Positions 10,956 to 24,006 of a DNA stretch of 64,000 bases are shown here, piece after piece (the first letter of the stretch is position 1; each line of letters opens with the position of its first letter). The DNA comes from Dichomitus squalens LYAD-421 SS1 (Eukaryota; Basidiomycota; Agaricomycetes; Polyporales; Polyporaceae): assembly GCF_000275845.1 (NCBI RefSeq), contig NW_006766893.1:156655-220654 (forward strand), read 5' to 3'. The notes below the pieces were generated by a model. It was not told the origin of the DNA. It made no database searches and saw only the letters and a list, made by a program, of their open reading frames with translations. Made by a program: the position numbers and the translations under genes.

Positions 10956-13900
10956 ATGGCGTCCATAACTCAGTATTCACAACATCCGTTTTTCACACAT
11001 CTCGTCGCTCTCTTATCTGTCTACGAGCTTGGTCCTGCCCTCCCGACGCCCATTCCCAAATATGACGGCCCGACCGATTGGCAGATCGAGAGCATCCTCC
11101 GCTCTCTCGGCGCCATGGCGCGCCGCATGTATACCGCCGAGGAGGCCCTGAACGCCATCCGAGATGCAGAGAGTTGTGGGCCTGAGTCCAAGAAGCGTCG
11201 CAGCGTCGGCGACAGTCCCTTCATATCGAGCTCTGGCTCATCCCACACAGACAGTTCGTCCGCAGAGTCTAATGGCTTTGCGCACCGCTCATCGTCAGTC
11301 TCCCCTTTTTTCACCCCCACGAGCTCAGTCGAGAGCATCCCCAGTACCCTTGACGACTCTGTCAAGGACGTCGAAATGTCCGACAGTACGAGCGAAGGCA
11401 GCTCCGGGAGCAGCCAGCCTACTCCGCGCGCTCGTCACCCCCACGGCAACACCTCCAGCAACGGCAACCTGCGCACCCCGAACGGCATGACTATCAACCT
11501 CGACGGCGTTGTGAATCCTCTCGACAAGATCTGCCGGCCCGTTACGAATGCCACCTCCGCGCCCCCCTCGGTCCAGGCCGACCATGTGTCGTGCCCCGGT
11601 TGTGGTAGAATTATAACGGATACAGCCACGATCTCCAAGATCGTCAACATGTCTACAGGCGACGTCTCCTCCCCGCTTGTTGTGCCCCCCGGCCCGCTCG
11701 CTGCCGCGGCGTTCGAGAGCGGAATGAGCGCGGTCGACGAACTCAAGCTTTTGAAGACCCAGGTCCAGGATGTCGCACGCGTCTGCAACGCCGTTGCGCG
11801 CGGCGACTTGTCGCAGAAGATTACGGTGCCCGTGCAGGGCGTGGTCATGATCCAGCTCAAGGACGTCATAAACGCGATGGTGGGTAGATCGGCCTTTGCG
11901 TGCCATAACGCCCTGACGCCCGTCCCCCCAGGTTGACAAACTCGGACAATTCGCAAAGGAAGTCACTCGCGTCTCTCAGGAAGTCGGCACGGAAGGGTAT
12001 GTCCTCATCCCTCTTCGCTGCATCTTCTCTGGCGGAGTTCCACGCGCACCGCATGCTGACCAGCCGTGCAGCAAATTGGGCGGACAGGCACTCGTTTTGG
12101 ACGTCGAAGGCACATGGCGCGAGCTCACGGGCGTCGTCAACAAGTTGGCGGCAAATCTCACAAACCAGGTACGGTCTATCGCAAAGGTCACTAAAGCGGT
12201 CGCATTGGGCGATTTGTCCAAACAAATCGAGGTCGACGCCCGCGGTGAGATACTGGAACTCAAGAATACTGTCAACGGCATGGTCGTCCGGCTCAGAGCA
12301 TTAGCGGCAGAAGTCACACGGGTCACAATGGAAGTCGGTTCTAAAGGGCAGTTGGGTGGGCAGGCGCACGTACCGGACGTAGAGGGAGTATGGCTAGAGT
12401 TGACGCGGAATGTAAGTGTCTCCCGAAGCGCTGATTTTGATCACGCTTGTGCTCATATTCGGGATCCGCAATGGCTGGCCCAGGTGAATCGGATGTGTTC
12501 AAGCTTGACGGATCAAGTGCGGTCGATCGCGAAGGTGACGACAGCCGTCGCGCGCGGAGATTTGACGCAGAAGATCGACATTGAGGTCGAGGGCGAGATG
12601 CTCACTTTGAAGCGCACCGTTAATTCCATGGTGGACCAGTTGAGCGCGTTTGCATCGGAGGTCACCCGGGTCGCGTTGGAGGTCGGTACACAGGGTATCT
12701 TGGGCGGCCAGGCGCGCGTCGAGGGCGTGCAAGGCACCTGGGCAGACTTGACCAGGAACGTCAACGTACGTGCTTCGCTTGTTGACTTATCACTCGCTTC
12801 GTTGCTCAACCCGGCGATGGGTACAGAAAATGGCAACGAACTTGACGGACCAGGTACGGTCCATCTCGGAGGTCACGAAGGCCGTCGCGAACGGCGACTT
12901 GAGTCGGACCGTCAACGTTGACGTCCAGGGGGAGATGCTTGACTTGAAGACGACCGTCAACCAGATGGTGGCCCGGTTATCGACATTGGCTAGCGAAGTT
13001 ACTCGGGTGTCATTGGAGGTAGGAACCGAGGGCATCATGGGTGGTCAGGCTTCGGTCCCGGATGTGCAAGGCGTCTGGAAGGTACGTCTCATTACCTCGA
13101 TCAGGCGCATCAGGCGATCGGATTGACATCTGTGGGCGATGTAGGGCTTGACTGACAACGTAAATTTAATGGCGATGAACTTGACGAACCAGGTGCGGTC
13201 GATCGCCGAGGTGACGAAGGCCGTCGCTGGCGGAGACTTGACGAAGCGAATCACTGTCGACGTGCGTGGGGAGATGCTCGATTTGAAGGAGACGGTCAAT
13301 GGCATGACGGAGAGCTTGAGTCTGTTTGCGGACGAGGTTACGCGTGTCGCGAAGGAGGTCGGCACGGAGGGTCTGTTGGGTGGCCAGGCGCAGGTTACGA
13401 ACGTCGGCGGTACCTGGAAGGACTTGACGGACAACGTGAACGTCATGGCGGCCAACGTAAGTGGTGGCTTGGCAGTGCTGTGTTGTATGGTGTCTGAACA
13501 TCTTGTGCAGTTGACGTTACAAGTCCGGACCATTGCTTTGGCTACGGTAGGTCCCCGACTGCCTTTGGAGGTAAGGATATTTCTCTGACCACATTTATCC
13601 AGCGTGCTGTCGCCATGGGTGACTTGACACAGAAGGTCATGGGCGTGTCGGTCTCCGGAGAGATACTCGACCTCGTCAACACCATCAACAGCATGATCGA
13701 CCAGTTGGCTATCTTCGCCGCCGAAGTCAAGAAGGTCGCTCGCGAAGTCGGTACCGAAGGCAAGCTGGGTGGTCAGGCCGAGGTTGGCAACGTTGAGGGT
13801 ATCTGGCAGGAGATTACGTACGTTGTTCTCGTCATGCCTGTGGGTCTCGCGAAGTATGCTGATGGCCCCGGGTTTTCTTAGGATGTCCGTTAACACCATG

Positions 13901-16219
13901 GCGAGCAACTTGACGACGCAAGTAAGGGGCTTCGCGCAGATCTCCGCGGCGGCCATGGACGGCGACTTCAGCCGGTTCATCACGGTTGAGGCGAGCGGAG
14001 AGATGGACTCGTTGAAAACGCAGATCAACCAAATGGTGTCGAACTTGCGCGACAGCATACAGAAGAACACCGCTGCTCGGGAGGCGGCCGAGTTGGCGAA
14101 CAGGTCGAAGTCTGAGTTCTTGGCCAACATGTCGCACGAAATCCGGTATGTTGCTGTCACGCACGCTATCGGTTCTTTTTTCCGATCGTTGAGCTTGTGA
14201 TTACCAGGACACCAATGAACGGTATCATCGGTATGACGGAGCTCACCCTGGATAGTGACCTGAACCGGTCGCAGCGCGAGAACCTGCTCTTAGTCCACAG
14301 TTTGGCCCGCTCCTTATTATTGATCATCGATGATATCTTGGATATCTCGAAGAGTGCGTCCATCGGTATCTCTATGGAATTCTATCCTGATTATCCTTGC
14401 CTACAGTCGAAGCCGGCCGAATGACCATGGAGCAAGTGTCTTACTCAATCCGGCAGACAGTCTTCGGCATCCTCAAGACCTTGGTTGTCCGCGCCTCGCA
14501 AAATCAGCTCGATCTCACCTACGACGTCGACCCCGACATTCCCGACCAGCTTATTGGCGATTCGCTCCGTCTGCGCCAGGTCATAACAAACCTGGTCGGC
14601 AATGCGATCAAGTTCACGCCTTCGAAGGTTTCCCGCAAGGGTCACGTCGCTCTCAGCTGCAGATTACTCGCTAAGGACGACCAGCACGTGACTTTGGAAT
14701 TCTGCGTGTCTGACACTGGTATCGGTATCGCCAAGGACAAGCTGACCATGATCTTCGACACGTTCTGCCAGGCCGATGGCTCCACGACCCGAGTGAGCCT
14801 CTCCAGTGATCCGTATCATTGAGCTTCGTGCTGATCATCATAAAGGAATATGGCGGTACCGGTCTTGGTTTATCCATCTCAAAGCGCCTTGTGACCCTCA
14901 TGTTGGGTAACATGTGGGTAGAGTCGGAGGTCGCAAACGGGTCCAAGTTCTTCTTCACCATCACGTCCCAAATCAGCCCTCTCTCGATGGAGGCCACACT
15001 AGCCAAGATGCAACCTTTCCAGAAGCGGAGCATCCTCTTCGTCGATACCATGTTCGATCGCACCGGTGTCGTCCAACGTGTCCTTGAGCTCGGACTCAGG
15101 CCGTATGTCGTACACTCAGTGGCGGAGGTTGCCGACAAGACGACTTGCCCGCACATCGACACCATTGTCGTCGACTCGCTCAGCGTCGTATGTATAGCAG
15201 ATTGTTCTATGGAAGCTAGCCTGCTCATGCCATTGTTCGTAGACTGAGAACCTGCGCGAGCACGAGCACCTGCGTTATATCCCTATCGTCTTGCTGTCAC
15301 CGGTACTTGTTTTCCATGATAATCTGTGAACAGCACTGACGGCCCGCTCATATCGGCAGGAATCGTGCCCTCGATTGAACCGTGAGCACACCTTCTGCTG
15401 TGCTCTATTTCTTAAGGTTTACTTACTCGTCATATAGTGAAGTGGTGCCTGGACAACGGCATCTCCTCTCAAATCACAACACCTGTCTCCGAGCAGGACC
15501 TCGCCTCAGCGCTGATCTCAGCGTTAGAGTCAAATACGGTAACGCCTGTCGTGGCCGAGAACGACGTGCCGTACGATATCCTGATCGCCGAGGACAACCT
15601 GGTGAACCAGAAGCTTGCTGTGAAGATCCTCGAGAAGTATGGTCATCAGGTCGAGATTGCCGAGAACGGTCAGCTGGCCGTCGACGCGTTCAAGGCCCGC
15701 GTGCAAAGGAACAGGCCATTCGACGTCATTCTCGTGAGTCTCGACCATTCCATCCAATTCATTGTGTCAGACATTAAGCCTGCTGTCCTGCGCACTATTC
15801 CAGATGGATGTTTCTATGCCGTTCATGGGCGGTATGGAAGCCACGGAACTCATCCGGACCTACGAGCAGACCCATGGCCTGGAGCCAACTCCTATCATCG
15901 CGCTCACAGCGCATGCAAGTACGTGCATTCGAAACCTTGTCTGCTGTTAGCCGTGTATAACCAAATCTGAACTCAGTGATCGGCGACCGCGAGAGGTGTC
16001 TGCAGGCTGGTATGGACGACCATATTACGAGTACGTGTCAATTGAGGGTGTATGACATCAGTCATATATACTCACACTTCCACAGAGCCCCTGCGTCGGA
16101 GCGATCTCATGAACTCGATCAACAAGCTTGCGGGCGAGAGGAAGATGGCTTTGGCGCGGAGTCGTGTGCAACATCGTTCATCATTCCCCATGCAGGCACT
16201 CTTGCGCGAGTTCCGATGA
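10956..16219 (+). CDS. NIK1: group III hybrid histidine kinase (Nik-1/Os-1 type)
   Basis: A cytoplasmic osmosensing histidine kinase that acts at the top of the HOG pathway; the family is the known target of phenylpyrrole and dicarboximide fungicides. Eighteen exons close in frame to 1415 residues: 10956-11879, 11932-11996, 12072-12411, 12484-12765, 12827-13081, 13145-13456, 13511-13546, 13603-13817, 13882-14145, 14208-14353, 14407-14792, 14846-15187, 15243-15302, 15360-15381, 15438-15733, 15804-15918, 15977-16030, 16086-16219. A Ser-rich N-terminus (1-250) precedes seven HAMP units (about 265-880), each with a (V/A)xGDL(S/T) core and the linker GGQAxVxxVxGxW. The H box MSHEIRTPMNG has H895. 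The ATPase has an N box near 1005-1016, DTGIGI at 1049 and GGTGLGLS at 1078. The C-terminal receiver has acidic ED at 1268-1269, phospho-acceptor D1317 in MDVSMP, and K1372. No transmembrane segment. All key residues are present, so it should be active. Exons 7 (36 bases) and 14 (22 bases) are micro-exons, and exon 14 is the least certain. Confidence 0.95.
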
Positions 16220-16835
16220 TCATAGCTCATCCCATGTACACTCTTGTTCTCCTTCGCTAGCATCTTGTGGCATCCATGCACTAGTATGCTCCATGCCCTC
16301 TTGCGGTACTATCGTTTCTGTGTCTCATTTGTCGTGCATGTATTACCATCATATCCTCCTGCTATGTGTTCCATTTACTCTCAGTCTCGTTTCGTCTCTC
16401 ACTTACCCACTCTGATTTACGAGTAGTACCGTTCGAAGCATCCTTACGTCTGCTAGCATCCTTGTATCGTTCCTCATCGTCTCATTGTACCTATCAGCGT
16501 AGCTATGTTAATGTTCATCGTACATGTTCATGAATTCCATATGGAAAGAATTAACCGTGGATGTACGAGTTGTAGCATGCGTTATTCAATGTCCGCTATG
16601 ACTACGCTATGTCTTTGGAACGATAAGAACAGTGAAATCAGCAGGCGAGCCGCGACGCTAGCAACTTAGCGGCTAAGCAGAGGTCGGAAGGGCGCCCAGC
16701 AGGTTCGCTTTCTGATCCCAACTTACATCCGTCGGGAGTACCTTGCTCTCATCTACTGTCTGCTCTCTTACCCTATAACTTATTGCCTCTGAACCACCAT
16801 CTGTTCTGTTTTCTCAATCTGACCTATACGTCTGG
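16220..16835. other. intergenic: kinase 3' region and GPI8 promoter
   Basis: T-rich sequence after the kinase stop probably holds its 3' UTR. Nothing coding recognised. No clear TATA box in front of the GPI8 start. Confidence 0.5.
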
Positions 16836-18392
16836 ATGCTGGCACTTCGTCTGATTCTACTCCTATGTCTTACATTCTTGGCTGGAGCTCGAGAAGAACC
16901 TATTGGATCCCTTGGTAGGCAGGGATCTTCGCACACCAACAATTGGGCCGTGCTGGTGTGCGCGTCGAGATATTGGTTCAATTACAGGGTGCGTTGACTC
17001 GCTGTCTCCGGCGGAACAACTTGGTCTTGACGAGGACACCAGCACATGGCCAACGCGCTGGGAATGTATGTGCTCCTTGCTCCCAATGCTATGTCGCATG
17101 CGATGTAGCATCAAACAGAGCGGCAAGACGTGTACGCTTACATTGTCGTCAAGGTACCGCACTGTGAAACGACTCGGTATCCCCGATTCAAATATCATCT
17201 TAATGCTCGCAGACGACGCAGCGTGTAACCCACGGAATAAGTTCCCAGGTTGCGTCTACGCAAATCCGGGACGCAATCTTGACCTATACGGAGACAATAT
17301 CGAGGTCGACTACCGCGGGAATGAGGTCACAGTCGAGAATTTCCTCCGCGTCCTGACGGGTATGTCTTCTGTAGAATGCCTGGGCTTGCTCATGTTCAAC
17401 ACAATGTTCGCAACCTGCCCCCATGGTGTACCCTCTACTAGGTCGCGTGGAGCCCTCAGTACCTCGTTCGAAGCGGTTGTTGACCGATGACCGCTCGAAC
17501 GTGTTCATCTTCATGACGGGACACGGAGGGAACGAATTCTTGAAATTCCAAGACAACGAGGAGATCAGCGCATTCGATATCGCGGATGCGGTGGCCCAGA
17601 TGTGGGAGAAGAAACGGTGAGTCGATAAGGGACTTACTGCGAGATACTGCAAGTACTTACGACCGGCAGGTACAACGAGCTATTCTTCATGATCGATACC
17701 TGTCAAGCGAACACGATGTACTCAAAGTTCTACTCTCCCAACGTGCTCGCGACTGGTTCCTCGGTCATCCATGAGAACTCTTATTCGGTGCGCGTGGTCA
17801 ACTCTAGCAACGTCTTTCCGCTTCGCTTACTCTCGACACAGTACGAGAATGACTATGACATCGGCGTAGCAGTCATCGACAGCTACACGCACTACGTCCT
17901 GGAGTTCATGGAAGGCATCAACAAGACGAGCCAGACTACCATGGAGGATCTCGTACGTGATCCGATCTCCAACCAAATATCATCTTATCGAACATGTTCC
18001 TACAGTTTAACACGTACGATCCGGTCAAGATTCGTTCACATCCAGGCGTCCGGTCGGATCTCTTCGAGCGCGATTTTCGCGACACGCTTGTTACAGACTT
18101 CTTCGGTGGCGTGGCCCAGGTTGAAGTCCTCCCTCCTCTGAACGGATCGCCAAGACCCCGCGTCTCTTTCGACGAAATCACGTCTGAAACAGCAGAGTTA
18201 GGCGTTCACCAAGAGAAGGAGTCAGGGCTCGTCGCGTCAGTCGGAGACATCAATGGGCATGTCTTTCTGGCCGCGCTAGGAGAGGGACCTCAGTCGGAGG
18301 TCGGCCGACCGTTTGTACGGAAGGCGAGGACATGGACGTCGACACTCGCCGTGCTTGTAATGGGGTGCTGGGTTGCTACACGGAGGAAATAG
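16836..18392 (+). CDS. GPI8: GPI-anchor transamidase catalytic subunit (caspase-like C13 peptidase)
   Basis: Catalytic subunit of the ER GPI-transamidase complex. It cleaves the C-terminal signal of precursors and attaches the GPI anchor. Seven exons close in frame to 390 residues: 16836-16988, 17043-17065, 17154-17359, 17442-17616, 17670-17787, 17842-17952, 18006-18392. The chosen ATG gives a signal peptide ([18 protein letters not shown]). The family core follows: [17 protein letters not shown], then [20 protein letters not shown]. The catalytic dyad is visible as His155 in [10 protein letters not shown] and Cys197 in MIDTCQAN. The C-terminus has [10 protein letters not shown] and DFFGG, then a hydrophobic anchor ending in WVATRRK. 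Length matches the usual 380-410 residues. Exon 2 is only 23 bases but is required to restore the conserved HMANALGM. Single-copy essential gene in fungi. Confidence 0.96.
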
Positions 18393-18875
18393 ACTTATAC
18401 CCTTCGCCTGCCCCGTGTGCTACCATCGGAGCTGAATCGTCTGTGTTCAGCTACACTTGCAGGCTCAGAATTGGAGGCGCTTGCCGATTATTACGGTCAA
18501 GACTACCTCGTCTAACCACTTCGAGGAAGGGCGAGCCATCGCGCTCAATGATCTTTGCGGCCGCCATCGATGATTTGTGGCAAATTGCCGAACCTAGAGA
18601 TGATCTGCCTGACGGTCGATTGAAAGGTCCGGATTGGCAGGCGAGCCGGACTAGCATGTCGGTGAGACGGGAGACAGGTAGCGTCAACGACGTCTCGATG
18701 GTATATGTTGAGGGAAACATGAGTCGGCGGGTTCACACAGTCATGTCGCATCCGTGACACTTGGCCCAAGACAATGATAATGGTGTTTTCCAATGGCATA
18801 CAATATTGCTCTGACTCGTCTACTTTGTGCATCCGATACTCGTACAGTGACGTCTAGTAAGCTAGTCTCGAGTGA
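18393..18875. other. convergent intergenic region
   Basis: Lies between the convergent 3' ends of GPI8 (+) and the SMP-domain gene (-), so it probably contains both 3' UTRs. No coding signal recognised. Confidence 0.5.
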
Positions 18876-19233
18876 CTACGCCTTGGGGGCCTTGCCACCA
18901 GCCTTGGAGCTGGGGGGAGAACCTGCGGCGTTCTTCGCCGCAGCGGACTGCACGCGAGACGGGAAGGAACCCTTGCCGGTGTCATTCCCGCTCTTGGCCT
19001 ACAGACGGATGTGCATGAGCTCAAAACCCATAGAAAGAAAAGCGTCGATGAAGTGCAAGAAAGGGCCTGGGCTGACCTGGGAGGACTGAATGCGCGAGGC
19101 ATCGGAGGGGGTGGTCTTGTTGGCGCTAGCTGTAAGGCCCAAGCCGGTGTCAGCGGTCGTTGGCGTGGGCGACGAAACCGCAGAATAACCACTTACCAGC
19201 ACCACCGCGAGCGGGCTTACTACTGGGCGGCAT
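18876..19233 (-). CDS. small SMP-domain stress protein
   Basis: Three exons on the minus strand (19197-19233, 19077-19129, 18876-18998) close in frame to 70 residues. Introns of 67 and 78 bases have GTAAGT and GTCAGC donors and CAG or TAG acceptors. The product is small, hydrophilic and Ala/Ser/Lys-rich, with the family core SDASRIQSSQAKSGNDTG and PSRVQSAAAKN. This matches short fungal proteins carrying the SMP (seed maturation protein, LEA-like) domain, which are generally linked to desiccation or stress tolerance. No signal peptide or membrane segment, so probably cytosolic or nuclear. The ATG at 19233 is the only one that yields the conserved start MPPSSKPARGG. It faces away from the empty 19.2-22.9 kb region. 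Confidence 0.8.
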
Positions 19234-22200
19234 TGTAATATGAGAAGTGGTGAAAGTGGTTGTGGTGGTGAGGAGTTGAAGACCGTTGGAGGCTTGCTGA
19301 GCAGCGACCCAACGGTGCCCTCTTTATACCTTTGGCCGTGGAGAGATTGCCTAAGTATTACGCCGTAATCCTGTCCGCCTATGCAGTGAACGTCCTCTGA
19401 GATGAGAACGAGCTTGGAAGCCTCGTGTGACGCGCGAATTCCACTATTGGTTGTCGGGGGAAACTTTAACACCAAATCAAGCTGAGCAGCGGTCCAGTCC
19501 GGTACGGCGATACCGCCATTGGGCGGGATGCTGTCTAGCTAGAGCACCTCATGAAGGCGTCGATGTGTGAGGAAGCGATGCGACAGGGAGGCGGGCACAT
19601 ACATGGAAGGACGTCCACCTCGGAAATTAGGCGATGTCCGCTGCTTTCTTGACGTGCGGGAGATAGAAGCGAGAGATCAGCGTTCAGTCTGTGCGCAGAA
19701 CCGCGTTGGAGTGAATGCAAAGAACTTCAGTGGGTGCCGCAGCGCAGCCGGAGTGCGGGCCTGTGTAGGAGGTTCTCGAGGATAACCGAGAGTAACTCAC
19801 TAGCATTGTCCAACCACGTCCCGCCATCGAGTTGACTGTCGCCTGCCATCGGACTGCATCCCATTCGTGTCGCCAACTGTCCGTACCTCACAATGCATTT
19901 CGCATCGTCACGGTAAACATCGAAAGAGAAGGCCTGAAATAGAGAGCTGCCAGATTTAGAGTCCAGACAGCGGCCCGTAATCGCCGAGTACAAATGGTCC
20001 GCGCGAGAGAATTTCGCAGTATTCTCGCAAGAAGTCACGTCCGTACACGTAGGGAGAACATGAAGCTCGTTGACGTGGCATCCATGTAGGGCAGTAGATG
20101 TGCAGGATGTGAGCTGGTATGAGCTCGGGCTATATTGTCGCCCGTAGGGTAGCGTAGATCGTTTTGCGGTCCGCGTGGACGAACTCGTCTGCTTGCTGGC
20201 GTGATCTGAGGTGATTTGAATCACTATCAGCAACATGCACCGTGATCCAAGTCACCTGCAAGACCTCTGGATAGGTCTGGTCTACTCACGGTGTGGTCTG
20301 TGATTCGTCTCAAGACCAGCCATACCCCACATTCCCATGCTCGGGGGGAGGGGATTGGGCCGAACCTATTCACGGCGGTGCGAACTATCCTCCCTATTTG
20401 GATACCGTCCCCAGACTTGTCATCGTGATCGACGATCTCGTCCACGTTGTCCTGGTGCGAATGCGTTGTTTGAGGATATAAGGACGATTAGCTCGGATGA
20501 TTTAAGAAGATATCACACCAATATACCTGCGACTAAGCATTACACTAATCTCGCCTCAGTTATGCACGGCCTTGGAAATGGAGGCCTCCCGCTGAGACTT
20601 TCTACCCATTCATTGTAGCGTCACGAATGGAGTTCACTCAAGCGTATGCTACTGCTGAGATGTATAATCTGCACCTAGACTCCACAGGAGCTAACATACC
20701 TTAACGAGCTACCGTTGATTCACCAAAGGGACACGCGCGCTAATGCAGCGTAGCGGTTCGTCCCGCAGTACCATAAATTCAGTATAGTCTGTGGTTGAGG
20801 ATTGCAAGACGATAGTAAGGGTTGAAGCATTTTGTTTGCCTTGTTCATGAGAGACTCTATTACTGCCGGTGAGGTTCGTAAAAGACGCGTCTCACTGATT
20901 TGGTGGTGCCAATGCCAGGACAGAGTGCTTCCCGGCGCCCGATGCGGTTTGCGGCTGGGGGTGGCCATGACAGCCTGTTGATTACAGCGCGAACAAACAT
21001 AGGCTTGTCACTGGGCTCAAGCTGGACCCGCTTACTGAGCCATAGAGACGGGTGAATGTCTGCAACCACGAGGAGACGTGAGCGTCGGAATAGGAAGCAC
21101 AGAGATGCTTGAGATATGACTAGAATGAACGAACTCAAGATAGCACGAGTTCTGTACTGAAGAGTCGCCGTCCCCGTACTACCAGTAGAATCCGAGAAAG
21201 CAATTACCGCAGCAATTCGGACGCGCGGTGGATCCTGTTTGTTCGTATTTGTTATCCTCAGGATGTACCGCTGCCAATCGCGCCGAGGACCGTAAGAGTA
21301 TAGTTGTAAGCCGCATCGAATGTGAGTACCTCTGAGCCTTTGCGGGTGAAAATGTGATGGTTAGACAGTGCACTACGCTTGACCATCGCGGTTCCTAGCG
21401 GTTAGGACAGGAAACCCTGAGACGGCGTCTTCCGCGGGCCTAAAAACACGAGCAAATAGCCGGGTTCAAACGAGTGCATCCGGTGAGAACTATTGTCTTT
21501 CACTTCCATCGGCTTTTGGACCCTCATATTCTTCGTGTTGCCTCATGTGAGAATGATCATAGTACGTGATCCCGCGGATTCTGGTGCTACGATATGCCGA
21601 TCAGTGAGCCAGCAACAGCGATCTCAATTGTTCAACGAGCCTTCCGTTCGAGAAGCCCCAAGCATGTTTCCTGACAAGGCTTCGAGATAGGCTGGACAGG
21701 GCTGCCGGCATAAGCATCGCCGTCTACAAGTCATGAGCACTCTACAATGATCTCGCGGTAAACCCTCGACTTGTCATCATAGCTGCAGTGAGATGGTCGA
21801 GGGTCGTCTCTTCTGGGGCCATTTCACGTCGAAAGGAAATCCGCCCGGCCGAAAGCGCGGAATCCCGTCATTTTGTCGCATTGCCTTTTCGATTGCCACC
21901 GCTCCGTCCCCGTCTCCGTGTGAAGAACGTAAGTAAGTCGGACATTTCCCCTTTCGATGTTGTAGTTAAGTTTACCTCTATTGCCTCAAGCAGGACTTAC
22001 CGTCAGGCCGAATTTGCAAGGAATGGCAAGGAGAACTGTTTACAGAACCCATACAAAGCTTTGTCTCTTCACCACGATAGCCTACTCTCGTCTTGGCACA
22101 CATCATGAGGTGCCACCGTGCAGAACGCGTAGCAGATTGGCTCGAGAGGGGGCGGTGAGTATATGATTTGAATCTAGCCCCACCACCCAGATCGCTCAAC

Positions 22201-22957
22201 CTTCGCGTCTTCTCGGAAGGGAATGCATGTTCAACTGCCCAACGAGAACATTCTCTGACAGCTGAACAATGTGGCTACTAGATAGCTTCGACGTGCATGT
22301 GATGCCTTATCGCACGACAGCAGGGCAGTGTGCTGGCAGCCATGTCGCCTCATGGCCGTGCGCATCCTTCTTCAACCCGAGACTCTTGGCTGGACGACCT
22401 TGCGGGAAGCCTCCCCCGGAGTTAACTGTAAGCATCGGCCGTGGCAGCCGTTTTCTCATAGTGGTCCTACGCGCTCGATTGAACGCTGAGAATGTCGACA
22501 GTGACTCTCCCACGAAACTGGGCTTCCTGGGATTCCCGGTATCCGTCAAACAGCTTATCAGAAGTGCCATAATGGCGTATACGGAATACGAAGTGGCCTT
22601 TGAGAACCTATATTTGCAATCAGGTTCCACCGAGGATATGGTCTTCTACGTCAGGCCAGGTCACGGGCTCAATCTCGTCAAGGATGCATGGCCTATTTAC
22701 GACCTGTCGGTGTGAACGCATAACCTGTTCGTGGAAGCACAACGCATGCCTATGCCTCGTCAAGTGATTGCAGAAGCCACAGAACCATGCGTGTCGCCAC
22801 TTGGGCGTACCAACCAAGCACAAGGTTTGTCCATCGAGCCCCATGTCATCTTCTCGGTCAGGCGTTTGATGATTACTCCAACACCTGCCAAGCCATTCGC
22901 CGACAACAGCGGCCTATGCGGGGGAGGTCTGGGTCGTTTGCTACGCTGGCAACGGGG
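19234..22957. other. 3.7 kb without a supported gene
   Basis: Several frames of 90-170 codons exist on both strands (for example minus 19727-20236 and plus 22269-22715). None shows a recognisable domain, plausible splice chain or codon bias like neighbouring genes. No terminal repeats were noticed. It could be decayed transposon or regulatory DNA. Confidence 0.4.
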
Positions 22958-22964
22958 TATAAAA
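22958..22964 (+). promoter_or_regulatory. TATA box of the G1 peptidase gene
   Basis: A perfect TATAAAA lies 83-89 bases upstream of the peptidase ATG at 23047, a normal spacing for an inducible fungal secreted-enzyme gene. It is followed by the CT-rich patch GCTCCATCTCCTCAGCTC. Confidence 0.65.
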
Positions 22965-23046
22965 TGTTCGAGGGACATGCTCCATCTCCTCAGCTCGGGA
23001 TCCACCCAGTTCTTCGTCCAGCCCCTTCACGAATATCGCCCTCACC

Positions 23047-24006
23047 ATGTTCGCTGCGACGCTCCTCTGCCAGATTCTCCTCGCCACCGCGGCGTTTGCC
23101 ATCCCGACGTCCAAGGAGCGTCTGGCACAGCGCGTTGCTCGTCGTTCCTCTGGTCTCACCCACCAGGGCCGCCCTAACCAGGTGGTTGCGCGTCCCGCGG
23201 CTGAGGCTGGATCCAACTCCACGCACGCCGAGTTCAGCAGCAACTGGTCGGGCGCCGTCTTGGTTGCTGGATCTGTTCGTAACCTTCGCTCGCCGCAGTG
23301 CATTGACTAGATCTCACACATCTTCTCAGAACACCTTCAAGTCCGTAACTGGCACCTTCACCGTTCCCACCCCCAAGGAGCCTTCGGGCAGCTCTGGCAC
23401 TCACTCCGCTTCGGCGTGGGTCGGTATCGATGGAGACACCTGCGGCAGTGCCATCCTTCAGACTGGTGTTGACTTCACCGTTTCTGGCTCCTCGACCTCC
23501 TTCGATGGTGAGAGTCTTTCCCACAGAGCTGCCGCACAACGACCGCTGACGGTAGCTCCCTTCCCCCCCCGCGCATGCGCATTCGGTCCATCGGAAACAT
23601 AGCCTGGTTTGAGTGGTTCCCCGACTTCGCGACGGACTTCACCGGGTTCAGCGTCCGCTCTGGCGACTCGATCACCGCGACCGTCACCGCGACCTCGCTC
23701 ACGGGCGGCACGGCGACGCTCGTGAACCACCGGTCCGGCCAGACCGTGTCGCACACGTTCTCCGGCCAGCCCGCGCTCTGCCAGGAGAACGCGGAGTGGA
23801 TCGTCGAGGACTTCGAGGAGGGCAGCTCGCTCGTCCCCCTCGCCAACTGGGGCACCGTCACCTTCACTGGCGCCTCTGCCGGTCTCTCCAGCGGCTCCGA
23901 GGGCCCCTCGGGCGCGACCATCATCAACATGGAGCAGAACAGCCGCGTGCTGACATCCGTCTCTGCCTCCGGGTCCACCGTCACGGTCGAGTACACCGGC
24001 TCGTGA
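23047..24006 (+). CDS. secreted G1 (eqolisin) glutamic peptidase
   Basis: Acid endopeptidase of the scytalidoglutamic/aspergilloglutamic peptidase family (Pfam Peptidase_A4), secreted for extracellular protein digestion. Three exons (23047-23274, 23330-23507, 23603-24006) close in frame to 269 residues. The signal peptide is MFAATLLCQILLATAAFA. A basic propeptide with RVARRSS and VVARPAA follows. The mature part starts with the family hallmark SSNWSGAVL. The catalytic pair is visible: Gln120 in AILQTGVDF and Glu200 in ENAEWIVEDF. WFEWFPD and an SWVG-like SAWVGIDG are also conserved. Length is typical. The second intron is 95 bases, longer than most in the window. A TATA box sits at 22958. No neighbouring peptidase genes, so it stands alone rather than in a cluster. 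Confidence 0.95.

Noticed and set aside
13045..14160. 371-codon open frame on the minus strand
   Set aside because: It is the antisense shadow of the HAMP-repeat exons of the histidine kinase, open because of the repeated GC-rich codons. No independent motif.
19727..20236. 169-codon minus-strand frame with several cysteines
   Set aside because: No signal peptide, no recognised spacing of cysteines, no splice partners, and codon use unlike that of the confident genes.
22269..22715. 148-codon plus-strand frame ending in GHGLNLVKDAWPIYDLSV
   Set aside because: No family recognised and no start context or neighbouring exons. Kept as non-coding.
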